Position numbers and translations under genes: made by a program. From Dysgonomonas sp. UBA5412 (GTDB taxonomy: Bacteria > Bacteroidota > Bacteroidia > Bacteroidales > Dysgonomonadaceae), in the NCBI GenBank assembly GCA_002409595.1, contig DHNQ01000029.1, forward strand, positions 423,964 through 487,963: a DNA stretch of 64,000 nucleotides, in the 5' to 3' direction. Within the stretch, counting starts at the first letter, position 1. Each line of letters starts with the position of its first letter. This document shows, piece after piece, positions 55,946-63,954 of the stretch. The notes under the pieces were generated by a model that saw nothing but the letters and a program-made list of their open reading frames with translations, did no database searches and was not told where the DNA came from.

Positions 55946-56962
55946 CTAATAATTGGGCATATATATTCCGAATGGTTTATCTCTATCTTTGACTACAAGT
56001 TCTCCATTTTCTAATATTAATTCAGCTACTTGTATTGACGAACGCCTCATTTGATAAGGTATATTCCCGTTTTCATCGTGATAATCTTTTGTGTGAAATC
56101 TACGACCGGGATGCGTAAAGTAAAAAATATAAGCTTTATCTTCTATAACGACTACATCTCCATGCGATCCACTAGGATAGTCGTCTTTTCGGCTACTTGG
56201 TGTATCCAGGATGCGGTTAGCCTGCTTTATCCAATTTTGCAAATCGTCTGATTTATAAACAGCCATTCCTTTCCACTCATCTGTTACAAGCCAATACGAA
56301 TCTTTAAATCTAAACACTTTTGCTCCTTCATGGGGGGTATCACTTACCGCAGGTGTTGCATCTCCTACCCAAGTAAAAAGGTCTTTACTATCTGCAAAAA
56401 GAGATTTACTATCCCACTTATACCACATCCGCCAATCGCCATTTGGCAACTGTATTAATGTTGCATCTATTACATTATTTTTTGGCAACTTTGCAGGACC
56501 TTCAAATTTCCAATCCCAAAGATTTATACTAGTATAATGCATCATAGTAGCCACACCACTCCAATGGTTAGCAACTCCTTTTATATAGGAAACATACATA
56601 TGATATACTCCATTATGCAACACAACATCAGGTGCCCAGAAAGTATTTTTCCCTCTCTCAAATTCAAGATTGAGAGTACCTCTGTACCTCCAACTCCTGC
56701 CATTATCTTCAGAGTACGCTATCCCAATTTCGTTACCATAACAGTAGGCTACATCAGCAGTCTCAATATTAGCTCTTCGTTGTGTATAAAGCATCCACCA
56801 AACCTTTTCGAAAGGATTGTACACTAAACAAGGGTCTGCCGCTCCATCAGTAATAGGATCTCTAAACAAAGGAGCATCAGGCTGTTTAAATTCCTGTGCA
56901 TTTGCAAATAATACGAATACAAGTAATAGCGAAAGAATAGTTATCTTTATTAATTTCATCAT
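55946..56962 (-). CDS. Glycoside hydrolase family 43-like protein (five-bladed propeller)
   Basis: The 338-residue secreted protein (signal LIKITILSLLLVFVLFANAQ) has a five-bladed propeller with repeated strands such as DGAADPCLVYNPFEKVWWML, FWAPDVVLHNGVYHMYVS, NVIDATLIQLPNGDWRMWY and HGDVVVIEDKAYIFYF. The first Asp and the later Asp/Glu sit in positions used by GH43/GH-F enzymes; arabinofuranosidase or galactosidase activity is possible. It is the first gene of the minus-strand GH cluster. The lead segment upstream (57034-57056) holds a short inverted repeat, CGGATA/TATCCG. Confidence 0.78.
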   Translation of the reverse strand: MMKLIKITILSLLLVFVLFANAQEFKQPDAPLFRDPITDGAADPCLVYNPFEKVWWMLYTQRRANIETADVAYCYGNEIGIAYSEDNGRSWRYRGTLNLEFERGKNTFWAPDVVLHNGVYHMYVSYIKGVANHWSGVATMMHYTSINLWDWKFEGPAKLPKNNVIDATLIQLPNGDWRMWYKWDSKSLFADSKDLFTWVGDATPAVSDTPHEGAKVFRFKDSYWLVTDEWKGMAVYKSDDLQNWIKQANRILDTPSSRKDDYPSGSHGDVVVIEDKAYIFYFTHPGRRFHTKDYHDENGNIPYQMRRSSIQVAELILENGELVVKDRDKPFGIYMPNY

Positions 56963-57067
56963 ATTAGCCTAAAATAGATTAACCTTATATTAAGAAAGAC
57001 GTACCAGCGTCGATCATCCACATATTCGGATTTCGGATAAATCTTTTTTATATCCGGACAGACAATA

Positions 57068-57075
57068 CAAAAATA
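57068..57075 (-). promoter_or_regulatory. -7 promoter box TATTTTTG for the GH cluster
   Basis: Read on the minus strand, TATTTTTG matches TAnnTTTG. No TTTG box lies at the usual distance, as is often seen at promoters that need an activator. The leader to the first gene would be about 100 nt. Confidence 0.4.
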
Positions 57076-57190
57076 GAAGGATAATATGTGTTTTGTTTTG
57101 ACTTACTGTTCAAAAATTAAAAAAAACTGGTCATAAAAACCTTATCTGATAACGATTTAAGTAAAACATTAGAAAAAAGAGCCTGCATTT

Positions 57191-57221
57191 TTTGTTTATT
57201 AAAAAAAATAATATACTTTTG
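57191..57221 (+). promoter_or_regulatory. Consensus promoter of tRNA-Gln(TTG)
   Basis: TTTG (57191-57194), a 19-nt spacer and TACTTTTG (57214-57221) match the Bacteroidota consensus. The tRNA begins 24 bases after the -7 box. Confidence 0.75.
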
Positions 57222-57245
57222 TACCGCCTTTTAGGGCAATCGGAT

Positions 57246-57316
57246 TGTCTCATGGTGTAATGGCAGCACTGCAGATTTTGATTCTGCCTGTCTAAGTTCG
57301 AATCTTAGTGAGACAA
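57246..57316 (+). tRNA. tRNA-Gln, anticodon TTG
   Basis: A 7-bp acceptor stem (TGTCTCA/TGAGACA), an anticodon stem GCAGA/TCTGC with loop TTTTGAT (anticodon TTG at 57278-57280) and the T-loop GTTCGAATC fit a full cloverleaf of 71 nt with discriminator A. The 3' CCA is not encoded (CAAC follows). MnmE, encoded in this window, acts on U34 of this tRNA class. A terminator hairpin follows directly. Confidence 0.96.
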
Positions 57317-57317
57317 C

Positions 57318-57355
57318 AAAAAAAAGCTTGAGAGTATTATTCTCAAGCTTTTTTT
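57318..57355 (+). terminator. Terminator of tRNA-Gln(TTG)
   Basis: The 8-bp core GCTTGAGA/TCTCAAGC is extended by an A-run paired with a T-run (57318-57325 with 57349-57355) and starts directly after the tRNA. Confidence 0.85.
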
Positions 57356-57440
57356 GTTGTTTTAAGATATATTCTGATTGATTAATCAGAGAATTAGGTC
57401 AGATCAGAATCAGAATGAATAAAAGCGATGACTATATAAA

Positions 57441-57478
57441 AGAATGACCGATAATTATTTCTAATTATCGGTTATTCT
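57441..57478. terminator. Bidirectional hairpin between the two tRNA-Gln genes
   Basis: A 17-bp stem (AGAATGACCGATAATTA with its near-perfect complement, one G-U pair) with loop TTTC is flanked by A- and T-runs. It lies just beyond the 3' end of tRNA-Gln(CTG) and is its likely terminator. Confidence 0.8.
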
Positions 57479-57490
57479 TTTTAACTATTG

Positions 57491-57561
57491 TTGTCTCATT
57501 AGGACTCGAACCTAAACAGGCAGAACCAGAATCTGCAGTGCTACCATTACACCATGAGACA
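57491..57561 (-). tRNA. tRNA-Gln, anticodon CTG
   Basis: On the minus strand, the sequence folds as a 71-nt tRNA with the same acceptor stem as the TTG copy; anticodon stem GCAGA/TCTGC, loop TTCTGGT, anticodon CTG (57529-57527) and T-loop GTTCGAGTC. About 63 of 71 positions match the TTG copy. It lies 35 bases downstream of tyrS on the same strand and may be read through from it as well as from its own promoter. No CCA is encoded. Confidence 0.95.
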
Positions 57562-57579
57562 ATATTACTTTTGCGAATA

Positions 57580-57612
57580 CAAAAGTAATAATATTTTTAT
57601 TTTACAATCAAA
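57580..57612 (-). promoter_or_regulatory. Promoter of tRNA-Gln(CTG), inside the tyrS 3' end
   Basis: On the minus strand, TTTG (57612-57609), a 21-nt spacer and TACTTTTG (57587-57580) match the consensus. The -33 box lies within the last codons of tyrS. The -7 box forms one half of a palindrome (57565-57588), whose other half is TACTTTTG on the plus strand. Confidence 0.65.
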
Positions 57613-58889
57613 AGGAAATAGTTTTTCTTTCCTTTTTGTGCAATAATATATTTTTCTGCGATCAGATGAGAAGTATTGATTTCATCATCGAAATTAGAAA
57701 TCTTCTCTTTGTTTATCATTACTCCTCCGGCCTGAACAGTCTTACGCATTTCACCTTTAGACGGAAAAACGGAAGTCTTCTCTGCCAACAGATCAACAGC
57801 TTTAATACCTGATGCAATATCATCTTTAGACACTTCGAATGAAGGAACCCCTTCAAACACCTGAAGGAATGTATCTTCGTCCAATCTCTTTAAAGCATCT
57901 GCAGTAGCATTTCCGAACAGAATATTGGAAGCCTCCACAGCTTGATCATAATCTTCTTCCGAATGCACCATAACTGTAACCTCTTTAGCCAATCGTTTTT
58001 GCAAAGGACGCAAATGAGGTGCAACTTTTTGCTCTTCGATCAAAGAATCTATTTCATCTTTACTCAAAGCCGTGAATATTTTAATATATCTCTCTGCATC
58101 TACATCTGTTACATTTAACCAAAACTGATAAAATTTGTATGGAGATGTATATCTTCTATCCAGCCACACGTTACCAGATTCGGTTTTACCAAATTTAGTC
58201 CCATCCGCTTTTGTTATTAACGGACAAACCAAAGCAAAGGCTTCTCCTCCTACTTTGCGACGAATAAGTTCCGTTCCTGTAGTAATATTACCCCATTGAT
58301 CAGAACCACCCATTTGTATGCGAACACCCAATTTGTCGTATAGATAAAGATAATCATAAGCCTGCATCAGCTGATATGAGAATTCGGTAAACGACATACC
58401 TTCCGAAGCCTCACCACTAAGGCGTTTCTTTACGGAATCTTTAGCCATCATATAGTTTACAGTAATATGTTTACCTATATCACGAATAAAGCTGAGGAAA
58501 GAAAATTCTTTCATCCAGTCATAATTGTTTACCAATACAGCTGCATTTGGTTTGTCAGACTCGAAATCGAGAAATTTAGCAAGTTGCTTTTTCAACGATT
58601 CCTGATTGTGGCGAAGAGTTGCTTCATCCAACAGATTACGTTCTGACGACTTCATCGAAGGATCGCCGATCATACCTGTTGCTCCACCGATTAGGGCTAC
58701 GGGACGATGTCCTGCACGTTGGAAATGTTTCAATATCATTACACTTACCAAGTGCCCGATATGTAACGAGTCAGCAGTAGGATCTATTCCCACATAGCCC
58801 GAAGTCAGTTCCTTTTGCAGTTGTTCTTCCGTTCCCGGCATGATCTCTTGTATCATACCTCTCCATCTTAGTTCTTCAACAAAATTCAT
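57597..58889 (-). CDS. tyrS: Tyrosyl-tRNA synthetase
   Basis: This class I synthetase charges tRNA-Tyr. The 430-residue product has the HIGH motif (SLHIGHLVSVMILKHF), the GGSDQWGNITTG tRNA/substrate motif, the KMSKS equivalent KFGKTESGNVWLD, and a C-terminal S4 RNA-binding domain (about 360-425). Length matches the family. Upstream is the box TACTTTTG (58954-58947). The tRNA-Gln(CTG) gene lies just downstream. Confidence 0.97.
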   Translation of the reverse strand: MNFVEELRWRGMIQEIMPGTEEQLQKELTSGYVGIDPTADSLHIGHLVSVMILKHFQRAGHRPVALIGGATGMIGDPSMKSSERNLLDEATLRHNQESLKKQLAKFLDFESDKPNAAVLVNNYDWMKEFSFLSFIRDIGKHITVNYMMAKDSVKKRLSGEASEGMSFTEFSYQLMQAYDYLYLYDKLGVRIQMGGSDQWGNITTGTELIRRKVGGEAFALVCPLITKADGTKFGKTESGNVWLDRRYTSPYKFYQFWLNVTDVDAERYIKIFTALSKDEIDSLIEEQKVAPHLRPLQKRLAKEVTVMVHSEEDYDQAVEASNILFGNATADALKRLDEDTFLQVFEGVPSFEVSKDDIASGIKAVDLLAEKTSVFPSKGEMRKTVQAGGVMINKEKISNFDDEINTSHLIAEKYIIAQKGKKNYFLLIVK

Positions 58890-59191
58890 CGAATTGGTTC
58901 TTTTTTAATACTTTCAGTTTATTAACTAATTCATTTAGTTAGTGTGCAAAAGTACGACCTTTTTCGAAAAGAAAAAATATATCTACATTTTTTAGGTCAT
59001 CACTTATCGTCTTATTTATTTCAGTCGTAAAGAATATGACTCCTAAATACTTATGTTTCTCTAAAGAATGAGGATTTGGTGAAAATAAGCAAAAGAAATT
59101 CATTAAGAAAAGAATTATAGCTAACTTGCAGCCGTTTTTAATGTAGCCTCTCTTTTGGGGCTATACTTTTTAGTCAACTAAACACTCTTTG
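58890..59191. other. Spacer between divergent tyrS and the ABC exporter gene
   Basis: It holds the tyrS -7 box TACTTTTG (58947-58954, minus), a small AACTAA/TTAGTT hairpin in the tyrS leader, and on the plus strand a hairpin TGTAGCCTC/GGGGCTATA (about 59142-59165) followed by CTTTTT, 25 bases before the exporter start. That last one looks like a terminator or attenuator. No coding frame was seen. Confidence 0.5.
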
Positions 59192-61030
59192 ATGAAAGAT
59201 TTTATCACATTAATCAGGCGCTTTATCCCTCCTTATAAAAAGCAAGTTGCTCTGAACATTCTGTTTAATATACTAAGCGCTTTTCTTAATGTATTTTCAT
59301 TCACGTTACTTGTCCCTATCTTACAAATCTTATTTAAAGTAGATCAGGGTGTTTATGAATATATCCCGATGGATACATCAAGTATAAGTTCTATACTCGA
59401 CTTTGGTGTTCTCAAAAATAATGCATACTGGTATATCACAACCCTTGTCAACAATAGTTCTGCCGGATTAGCATTAATGATTCTAGGATTGGTTTTCGTT
59501 CTGATGACCGCCATCAAAACCTTTACAGCCTATATGAGTGGCTATTATATTGTAGACGTCCGTACTGGAGTAGTACGCGATATTCGCAAACAACTAAATG
59601 ACAAAATATTGTCCCTTCCTTTAGGATTCTTTTCTAACGAACAGAAAGGAGACATTATAGCCCGGATGACAGGTGATGTTGGAGAAGTAGAAAATTCTGT
59701 AATGAGCTCTTTGGATATGATAACAAAGAATCCGATAATGATTATTATATATCTTGGATCAATGCTTGTTATCAGCTGGCAACTGACAATATTTGTTTTC
59801 ATCCTACTTCCCTTAGCCGGATATATTATGGGTAAAGTAGGTAAAAGTCTCAAACGAAAATCAGTTGAAGCTCAAAATCTATGGGGACGATTAATTTCCC
59901 AGATAGAAGAAACACTTGGTGGATTGCGTATAATCAAAGCATTTAATGCAGAAAAGAAAATATCTGATCGTTTCGACAATTCGAGTAATATATTTCGAAG
60001 AATGACGAATAAAATCGCCCGTCGCCAGCAATTAGCTCATCCGATGAGTGAATTGTTGGGAACTCTTACTATTGTGTTTGTATTATGGTATGGAGGTTCA
60101 TTGATCTTCTCAGAAAACAGTTCAATAGATGCATCTCAATTCATAGCTTATCTGGCTATCTTCTATTTGATTATAAATCCTGCAAAAGATCTGACAAAGT
60201 CAGCCTATGCGATCCAAAAAGGGATGGCATCCGTTGAACGGATAGATAAAATATTGAAAGCGGAAAACCCTATAAAGGATCCGGTAACCCCGAAGCCCCT
60301 TATCTTCGACAAAGAAATAAGCTATCGCAACATTTGGTTCAAATATGGAGAACCTTGGGTAATAAAGGATGTAAACATTACCATTCCGAAAGGAAAAACG
60401 ATTGCACTTGTCGGTCAATCAGGATCAGGAAAATCTACAATGGCTGATCTACTACCTCGATTTTATGATGTAGACAAAGGTGGTATCTATATAGATGATA
60501 CTAATATAAGAGATGTAAGCATACATGATCTCAGATCGTTGATGGGTAATGTAAATCAAGAGGCAATATTATTTAATGACACTTTCTTCAACAATATAGC
60601 CTTTGGAGTAGAAAATGCAACAATGGAACAGGTTGTAGAAGCAGCTAAAGTTGCCAATGCACACGATTTTATCATTACCTCCGACAAAGGATATGATACC
60701 AATATTGGAGATCGTGGAGGACGGCTATCAGGAGGTCAGCGTCAGCGTATAAGTATTGCACGTGCAATACTTAAAAACCCTCAGATACTAATTTTGGATG
60801 AAGCTACATCTGCGTTAGATACAGAGTCGGAAAAACTAGTTCAAGATGCACTTGAAAAGCTGATGAAAAATCGTACTACACTTGTAATTGCACACCGATT
60901 GTCGACAATCAAGAATGCTGATGAAATATACGTAATGCACGAAGGAAAGGTTGTAGAATGTGGTCATCACAATGAATTATTCGAACTGAATGGTTATTAT
61001 CGCAAACTATGCGATATGCAACAATTCTAA
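59192..61030 (+). CDS. MsbA-like ABC exporter (permease-ATPase fusion)
   Basis: The 612-residue protein joins a six-helix membrane domain (about 1-330) to an ATPase domain with Walker A VGQSGSGKSTM, the signature LSGGQRQRISIARA, Walker B LILDEATSALDTES and the H-loop IAHRLSTI. It acts as a homodimer, as MsbA does. Substrate is likely lipid A or another lipid but cannot be told from sequence. The start is set at ATG 59192; a TTG one codon earlier is possible. The stop at 61030 is followed by trmB after 38 bases. Confidence 0.9.
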   Translation: MKDFITLIRRFIPPYKKQVALNILFNILSAFLNVFSFTLLVPILQILFKVDQGVYEYIPMDTSSISSILDFGVLKNNAYWYITTLVNNSSAGLALMILGLVFVLMTAIKTFTAYMSGYYIVDVRTGVVRDIRKQLNDKILSLPLGFFSNEQKGDIIARMTGDVGEVENSVMSSLDMITKNPIMIIIYLGSMLVISWQLTIFVFILLPLAGYIMGKVGKSLKRKSVEAQNLWGRLISQIEETLGGLRIIKAFNAEKKISDRFDNSSNIFRRMTNKIARRQQLAHPMSELLGTLTIVFVLWYGGSLIFSENSSIDASQFIAYLAIFYLIINPAKDLTKSAYAIQKGMASVERIDKILKAENPIKDPVTPKPLIFDKEISYRNIWFKYGEPWVIKDVNITIPKGKTIALVGQSGSGKSTMADLLPRFYDVDKGGIYIDDTNIRDVSIHDLRSLMGNVNQEAILFNDTFFNNIAFGVENATMEQVVEAAKVANAHDFIITSDKGYDTNIGDRGGRLSGGQRQRISIARAILKNPQILILDEATSALDTESEKLVQDALEKLMKNRTTLVIAHRLSTIKNADEIYVMHEGKVVECGHHNELFELNGYYRKLCDMQQF

Positions 61031-61068
61031 ATAGATTATTTACGGTAACAGAAAATAAAGAAAAAACA

Positions 61069-61815
61069 ATGGGAAAGAATAAGCTTGCTAAGTTTGCCAA
61101 CATGGAGGAATACCCCCACGTATTTCAGTATCCTTTTGCTGTTTTGCAAGAAAAAGGATTTGAAATGAAAGGCAAATGGAACGAACTATTTTTCAAAAAC
61201 AATAACCCGATTGTTCTAGAATTAGGCTGTGGTAAAGGAGAATATACCGTAGGACTGGCAAAACTTTTCCCTCAAAAGAACTTTATCGGAGTAGATATAA
61301 AAGGTGCACGTATGTGGACCGGAGCTAAGCTAGCTTTAGATGAAGGAATGACTAATGTGGCTTTTCTTCGCACGCATATCGAACTCATCACTCATTTCTT
61401 TGGCAAAGGAGAAGTTTCAGAAATATGGATTACCTTTCCCGATCCTCAAATGAATAAGACAAATAAGCGAATGACATCGACTCGCTTCATGAAATTGTAT
61501 CGCGAAATTCTGACTGACGATGGTATTATACATCTTAAAACAGACAGCAATTTTATGTTTACATATACTTGTGAGATGATAAAAGAGAATTTGCTACCCG
61601 TATTATTTCAGTCAGACGATTTATATCACTCCAGATTAGTGGACGATATTCTTAAAATTCAAACATTCTATGAACAACAATGGCTTGCACGTGGTTTAAA
61701 CATCAAATACACCAAATTTGAATGTCCACATCGCGACAATTGGATAGAACCAGATATAGAGATCGAAAAAGATTCGTATCGCAGCTTCGGGCGAAGTAAT
61801 ATGTTAAATCAATAA
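61069..61815 (+). CDS. trmB: tRNA (guanine-46-N7)-methyltransferase
   Basis: This SAM-dependent enzyme makes m7G46 in tRNAs. The 248-residue product from ATG 61069 has the SAM motif LELGCGKGEYTVGLAKLFP (about 45-63), then GVDIKGARMW, and the family motif TFPDPQMNKTNKRMTSTRF with HLKTDSNFMF. A longer frame to 61009 overlaps the end of the ABC exporter gene and is less likely. It is followed after 8 bases by mrp. Confidence 0.95.
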   Translation: MGKNKLAKFANMEEYPHVFQYPFAVLQEKGFEMKGKWNELFFKNNNPIVLELGCGKGEYTVGLAKLFPQKNFIGVDIKGARMWTGAKLALDEGMTNVAFLRTHIELITHFFGKGEVSEIWITFPDPQMNKTNKRMTSTRFMKLYREILTDDGIIHLKTDSNFMFTYTCEMIKENLLPVLFQSDDLYHSRLVDDILKIQTFYEQQWLARGLNIKYTKFECPHRDNWIEPDIEIEKDSYRSFGRSNMLNQ

Positions 61816-61823
61816 ATAAAAAA

Positions 61824-62936
61824 ATGGCTAATATATATCCTAAACTAATTTTGGACGCACTTCGTAATGTGCGCTATCCCGGAACGGGAAAAGACATTAT
61901 AGAAATGGGATTCGTATCTGACGACATCCATATAGATGGAATGAAAGTCAGCTTTTCGATGCTTTTCGACAAGGCAAACGACCCTTTCATAAAATCAGTA
62001 GTGAAAGCTGCCGAGACAGCTATTCTTACCTATGCCGATCCCAATATAGAAATAAAAGGCAACATTGAGATAAGAACAAAACAAGCAGAATCGGCAAAAC
62101 CGGCAAAATTACTACCTCAAGTAAAAAATGTAATTGCAATATCTTCAGGTAAAGGAGGAGTAGGTAAAAGTACCGTCTCAGTCAATTTAGCTGTAGTCCT
62201 TGCAAAAAGAGGGTATAAAGTAGGTTTGCTAGATGCCGATATATTTGGACCGTCTCTTCCTAAAATGTTTGATGAAGAAGAAGCTCAGCCATATCTTGAG
62301 CCGATAGACGGCAAAGAATACATCATCCCTATCGAAAAATACGGAGTTAAAATGCTCTCCATCGGATTCTTCGTTAATAAAAATGATGCCGTAGTCTGGC
62401 GCGGGGCAATGGCGGGAAATGCTCTCAAACAACTCATAGCTGACGCTAATTGGGGCGACCTTGATTATTTCCTCATAGACTTTCCACCCGGAACAAGTGA
62501 CATTCATCTGACTCTAGTGCAAACATTGGCCATAACGGGAGCAGTGGTAGTAAGTACACCACAACAAGTAGCTTTAGCCGATGCACGTAAGGGAATCAAT
62601 ATGTTTACGAACGAGAAAGTAAATGTACCGATACTTGGACTGGTTGAAAATATGGCTTGGTTTACTCCTGCCGAACTACCCGAAAATAAATATTATATCT
62701 TTGGCAAAAATGGAGCTAAAGAACTAGCCGAGGAGATGAACGTCCCTTTATTAGGACAGATACCTATTGTTCAAAGTATTTGTGAAGGAGGAGACAAAGG
62801 AATACCGGTAGTTCTCAATGAAAACTCTATAACGGGTATGGCATTTGCTCATCTTGCAGATCAATTTATAGAATCTGTTGATAAGCGAAACGCCGAAATA
62901 GCTCCAACCCAAAAAGTAGAGATTCACACTAAATAA
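61824..62936 (+). CDS. Mrp/NBP35-family iron-sulfur carrier ATPase (single-cysteine variant)
   Basis: The 370-residue protein has an N-terminal MIP18/DUF59-like domain (about 1-85: LILDALRNVRYPGTGKDIIEMG) and a deviant Walker A ATPase, IAISSGKGGVGKSTVSVN (about 108-125), with switch and B motifs LLDADIFGPSLP and FLIDFPPGTSDIHLT. Such proteins carry Fe-S clusters to apo-proteins. The CxxC that E. coli ApbC and eukaryotic NBP35 use to hold the cluster is missing: the region after VENMAWFTPAEL has no Cys, and the whole protein has only one Cys (in QSICEGGD). The cluster-binding mode, if any, must differ. It follows trmB closely. Confidence 0.9.
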   Translation: MANIYPKLILDALRNVRYPGTGKDIIEMGFVSDDIHIDGMKVSFSMLFDKANDPFIKSVVKAAETAILTYADPNIEIKGNIEIRTKQAESAKPAKLLPQVKNVIAISSGKGGVGKSTVSVNLAVVLAKRGYKVGLLDADIFGPSLPKMFDEEEAQPYLEPIDGKEYIIPIEKYGVKMLSIGFFVNKNDAVVWRGAMAGNALKQLIADANWGDLDYFLIDFPPGTSDIHLTLVQTLAITGAVVVSTPQQVALADARKGINMFTNEKVNVPILGLVENMAWFTPAELPENKYYIFGKNGAKELAEEMNVPLLGQIPIVQSICEGGDKGIPVVLNENSITGMAFAHLADQFIESVDKRNAEIAPTQKVEIHTK

Positions 62937-62940
62937 AATA

Positions 62941-62968
62941 AAAAGGACAAGCATATGTTTGTCCTTTT
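62941..62968 (+). terminator. Terminator of the ABC exporter-trmB-mrp unit
   Basis: A perfect 10-bp stem, AAAAGGACAA/TTGTCCTTTT, with an 8-nt loop is followed by a T-run. It starts 4 bases after the mrp stop. Confidence 0.85.
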
Positions 62969-63029
62969 TTATTTATCAAAAGATGAAAATACATATCATA
63001 CGAATATACTTCTATCACAGCCGAAAGAT

Positions 63030-63037
63030 TATCTTTG
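63030..63037 (+). promoter_or_regulatory. -7 promoter box TATCTTTG of folD
   Basis: TATCTTTG matches TAnnTTTG and lies 35 bases before ATG 63073. It lies within an open frame that starts at 62959, which supports the shorter folD protein. Confidence 0.5.
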
Positions 63038-63072
63038 TTATTATAAAACAGTATTACAAAAAATTTATATTT

Positions 63073-63954
63073 ATGCAATTAATCGATGGGAAAGCTATTT
63101 CTACTCAAATAAAAAAAGAAATTGCGGAGGAAGTAGCAATAATAAAAGCTAATGGAGGAAAAACTCCTCATTTGGCAGCTATATTAGTCGGTCACGATGG
63201 AGGAAGCGAAACATATGTAGCAAGCAAAGTTCGTACTTGCGAAGAGGTGGGCTTTAAATCTACCTTGATTCGCTTCGAAACTGATGTTACAGAAAAAGAA
63301 TTATTGGCTTGTGTCGAACAATTAAATAAAGATGCTGATGTAGATGGTTTTATAGTACAATTACCATTACCGAAACATATTTCAGAACAAAAAGTTATTG
63401 AAGCTATTGATTATCGTAAAGATGTAGATGGTTTTCATCCTATTAATGTAGGGAGAATGTCTATTGGACTTCCTTGCTTTGTATCTGCAACACCAGCAGG
63501 GATCTTAGAGCTTCTGAAGAGATACAATATACCTACTCAAGGAAAACATTGTGTCGTTCTTGGACGTAGTAATATAGTCGGTAAACCTGTCGCAAACTTG
63601 ATGCTGCAAAAAGGCTATCCGGGAGATGCAACAGTTACTATTTGCCATAGTCGCACACCTAATATTAAGGAAATATGCTTGAGTGCCGATATTATAATTG
63701 CAGCTTTAGGTTCTCCTGAATTCTTAAAAGGAGATATGGTTAAAGAGGGTATTGTAGTTATAGATGTAGGGACAACACGCGTACCGTCAACAGAGACTAA
63801 ATCAGGGTTTAAACTAAAAGGAGATGTAGATTTTGGAGAAGTAGCATCAAAAGCTTCATACATTACGCCCGTACCGGGAGGAGTTGGTCCTATGACCATT
63901 ATATCACTTATGCGGAATACTCTGCTTGCCGGCAAAAAAGAAATATATAAATAG
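63073..63954 (+). CDS. folD: Methylenetetrahydrofolate dehydrogenase / methenyltetrahydrofolate cyclohydrolase
   Basis: This bifunctional enzyme interconverts 5,10-methylene-THF and 10-formyl-THF. The 293-residue product from ATG 63073 starts in the usual way (MQLIDGKAIST) and has the catalytic Lys in ETYVASKVRTCEEVGF, then DVDGFIVQLPLPKH, the NADP-binding VVLGRSNIVGKPVANLM and the closing PVPGGVGPMTIISLM. It feeds the one-carbon pool used by the purN product and linked to the glycine cleavage enzyme in this window. Confidence 0.96.
   Translation: MQLIDGKAISTQIKKEIAEEVAIIKANGGKTPHLAAILVGHDGGSETYVASKVRTCEEVGFKSTLIRFETDVTEKELLACVEQLNKDADVDGFIVQLPLPKHISEQKVIEAIDYRKDVDGFHPINVGRMSIGLPCFVSATPAGILELLKRYNIPTQGKHCVVLGRSNIVGKPVANLMLQKGYPGDATVTICHSRTPNIKEICLSADIIIAALGSPEFLKGDMVKEGIVVIDVGTTRVPSTETKSGFKLKGDVDFGEVASKASYITPVPGGVGPMTIISLMRNTLLAGKKEIYK

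Noticed and set aside
58890..58960. T-box riboswitch ahead of tyrS
   Set aside because: The leader is short, has no T-box sequence or specifier stem, and T-boxes are not typical of this phylum.
62959..63072. 38-residue N-terminal extension of FolD
   Set aside because: It would begin inside the mrp terminator and span a promoter box; FolD proteins start at MQLIDGKAIST-like sequences.
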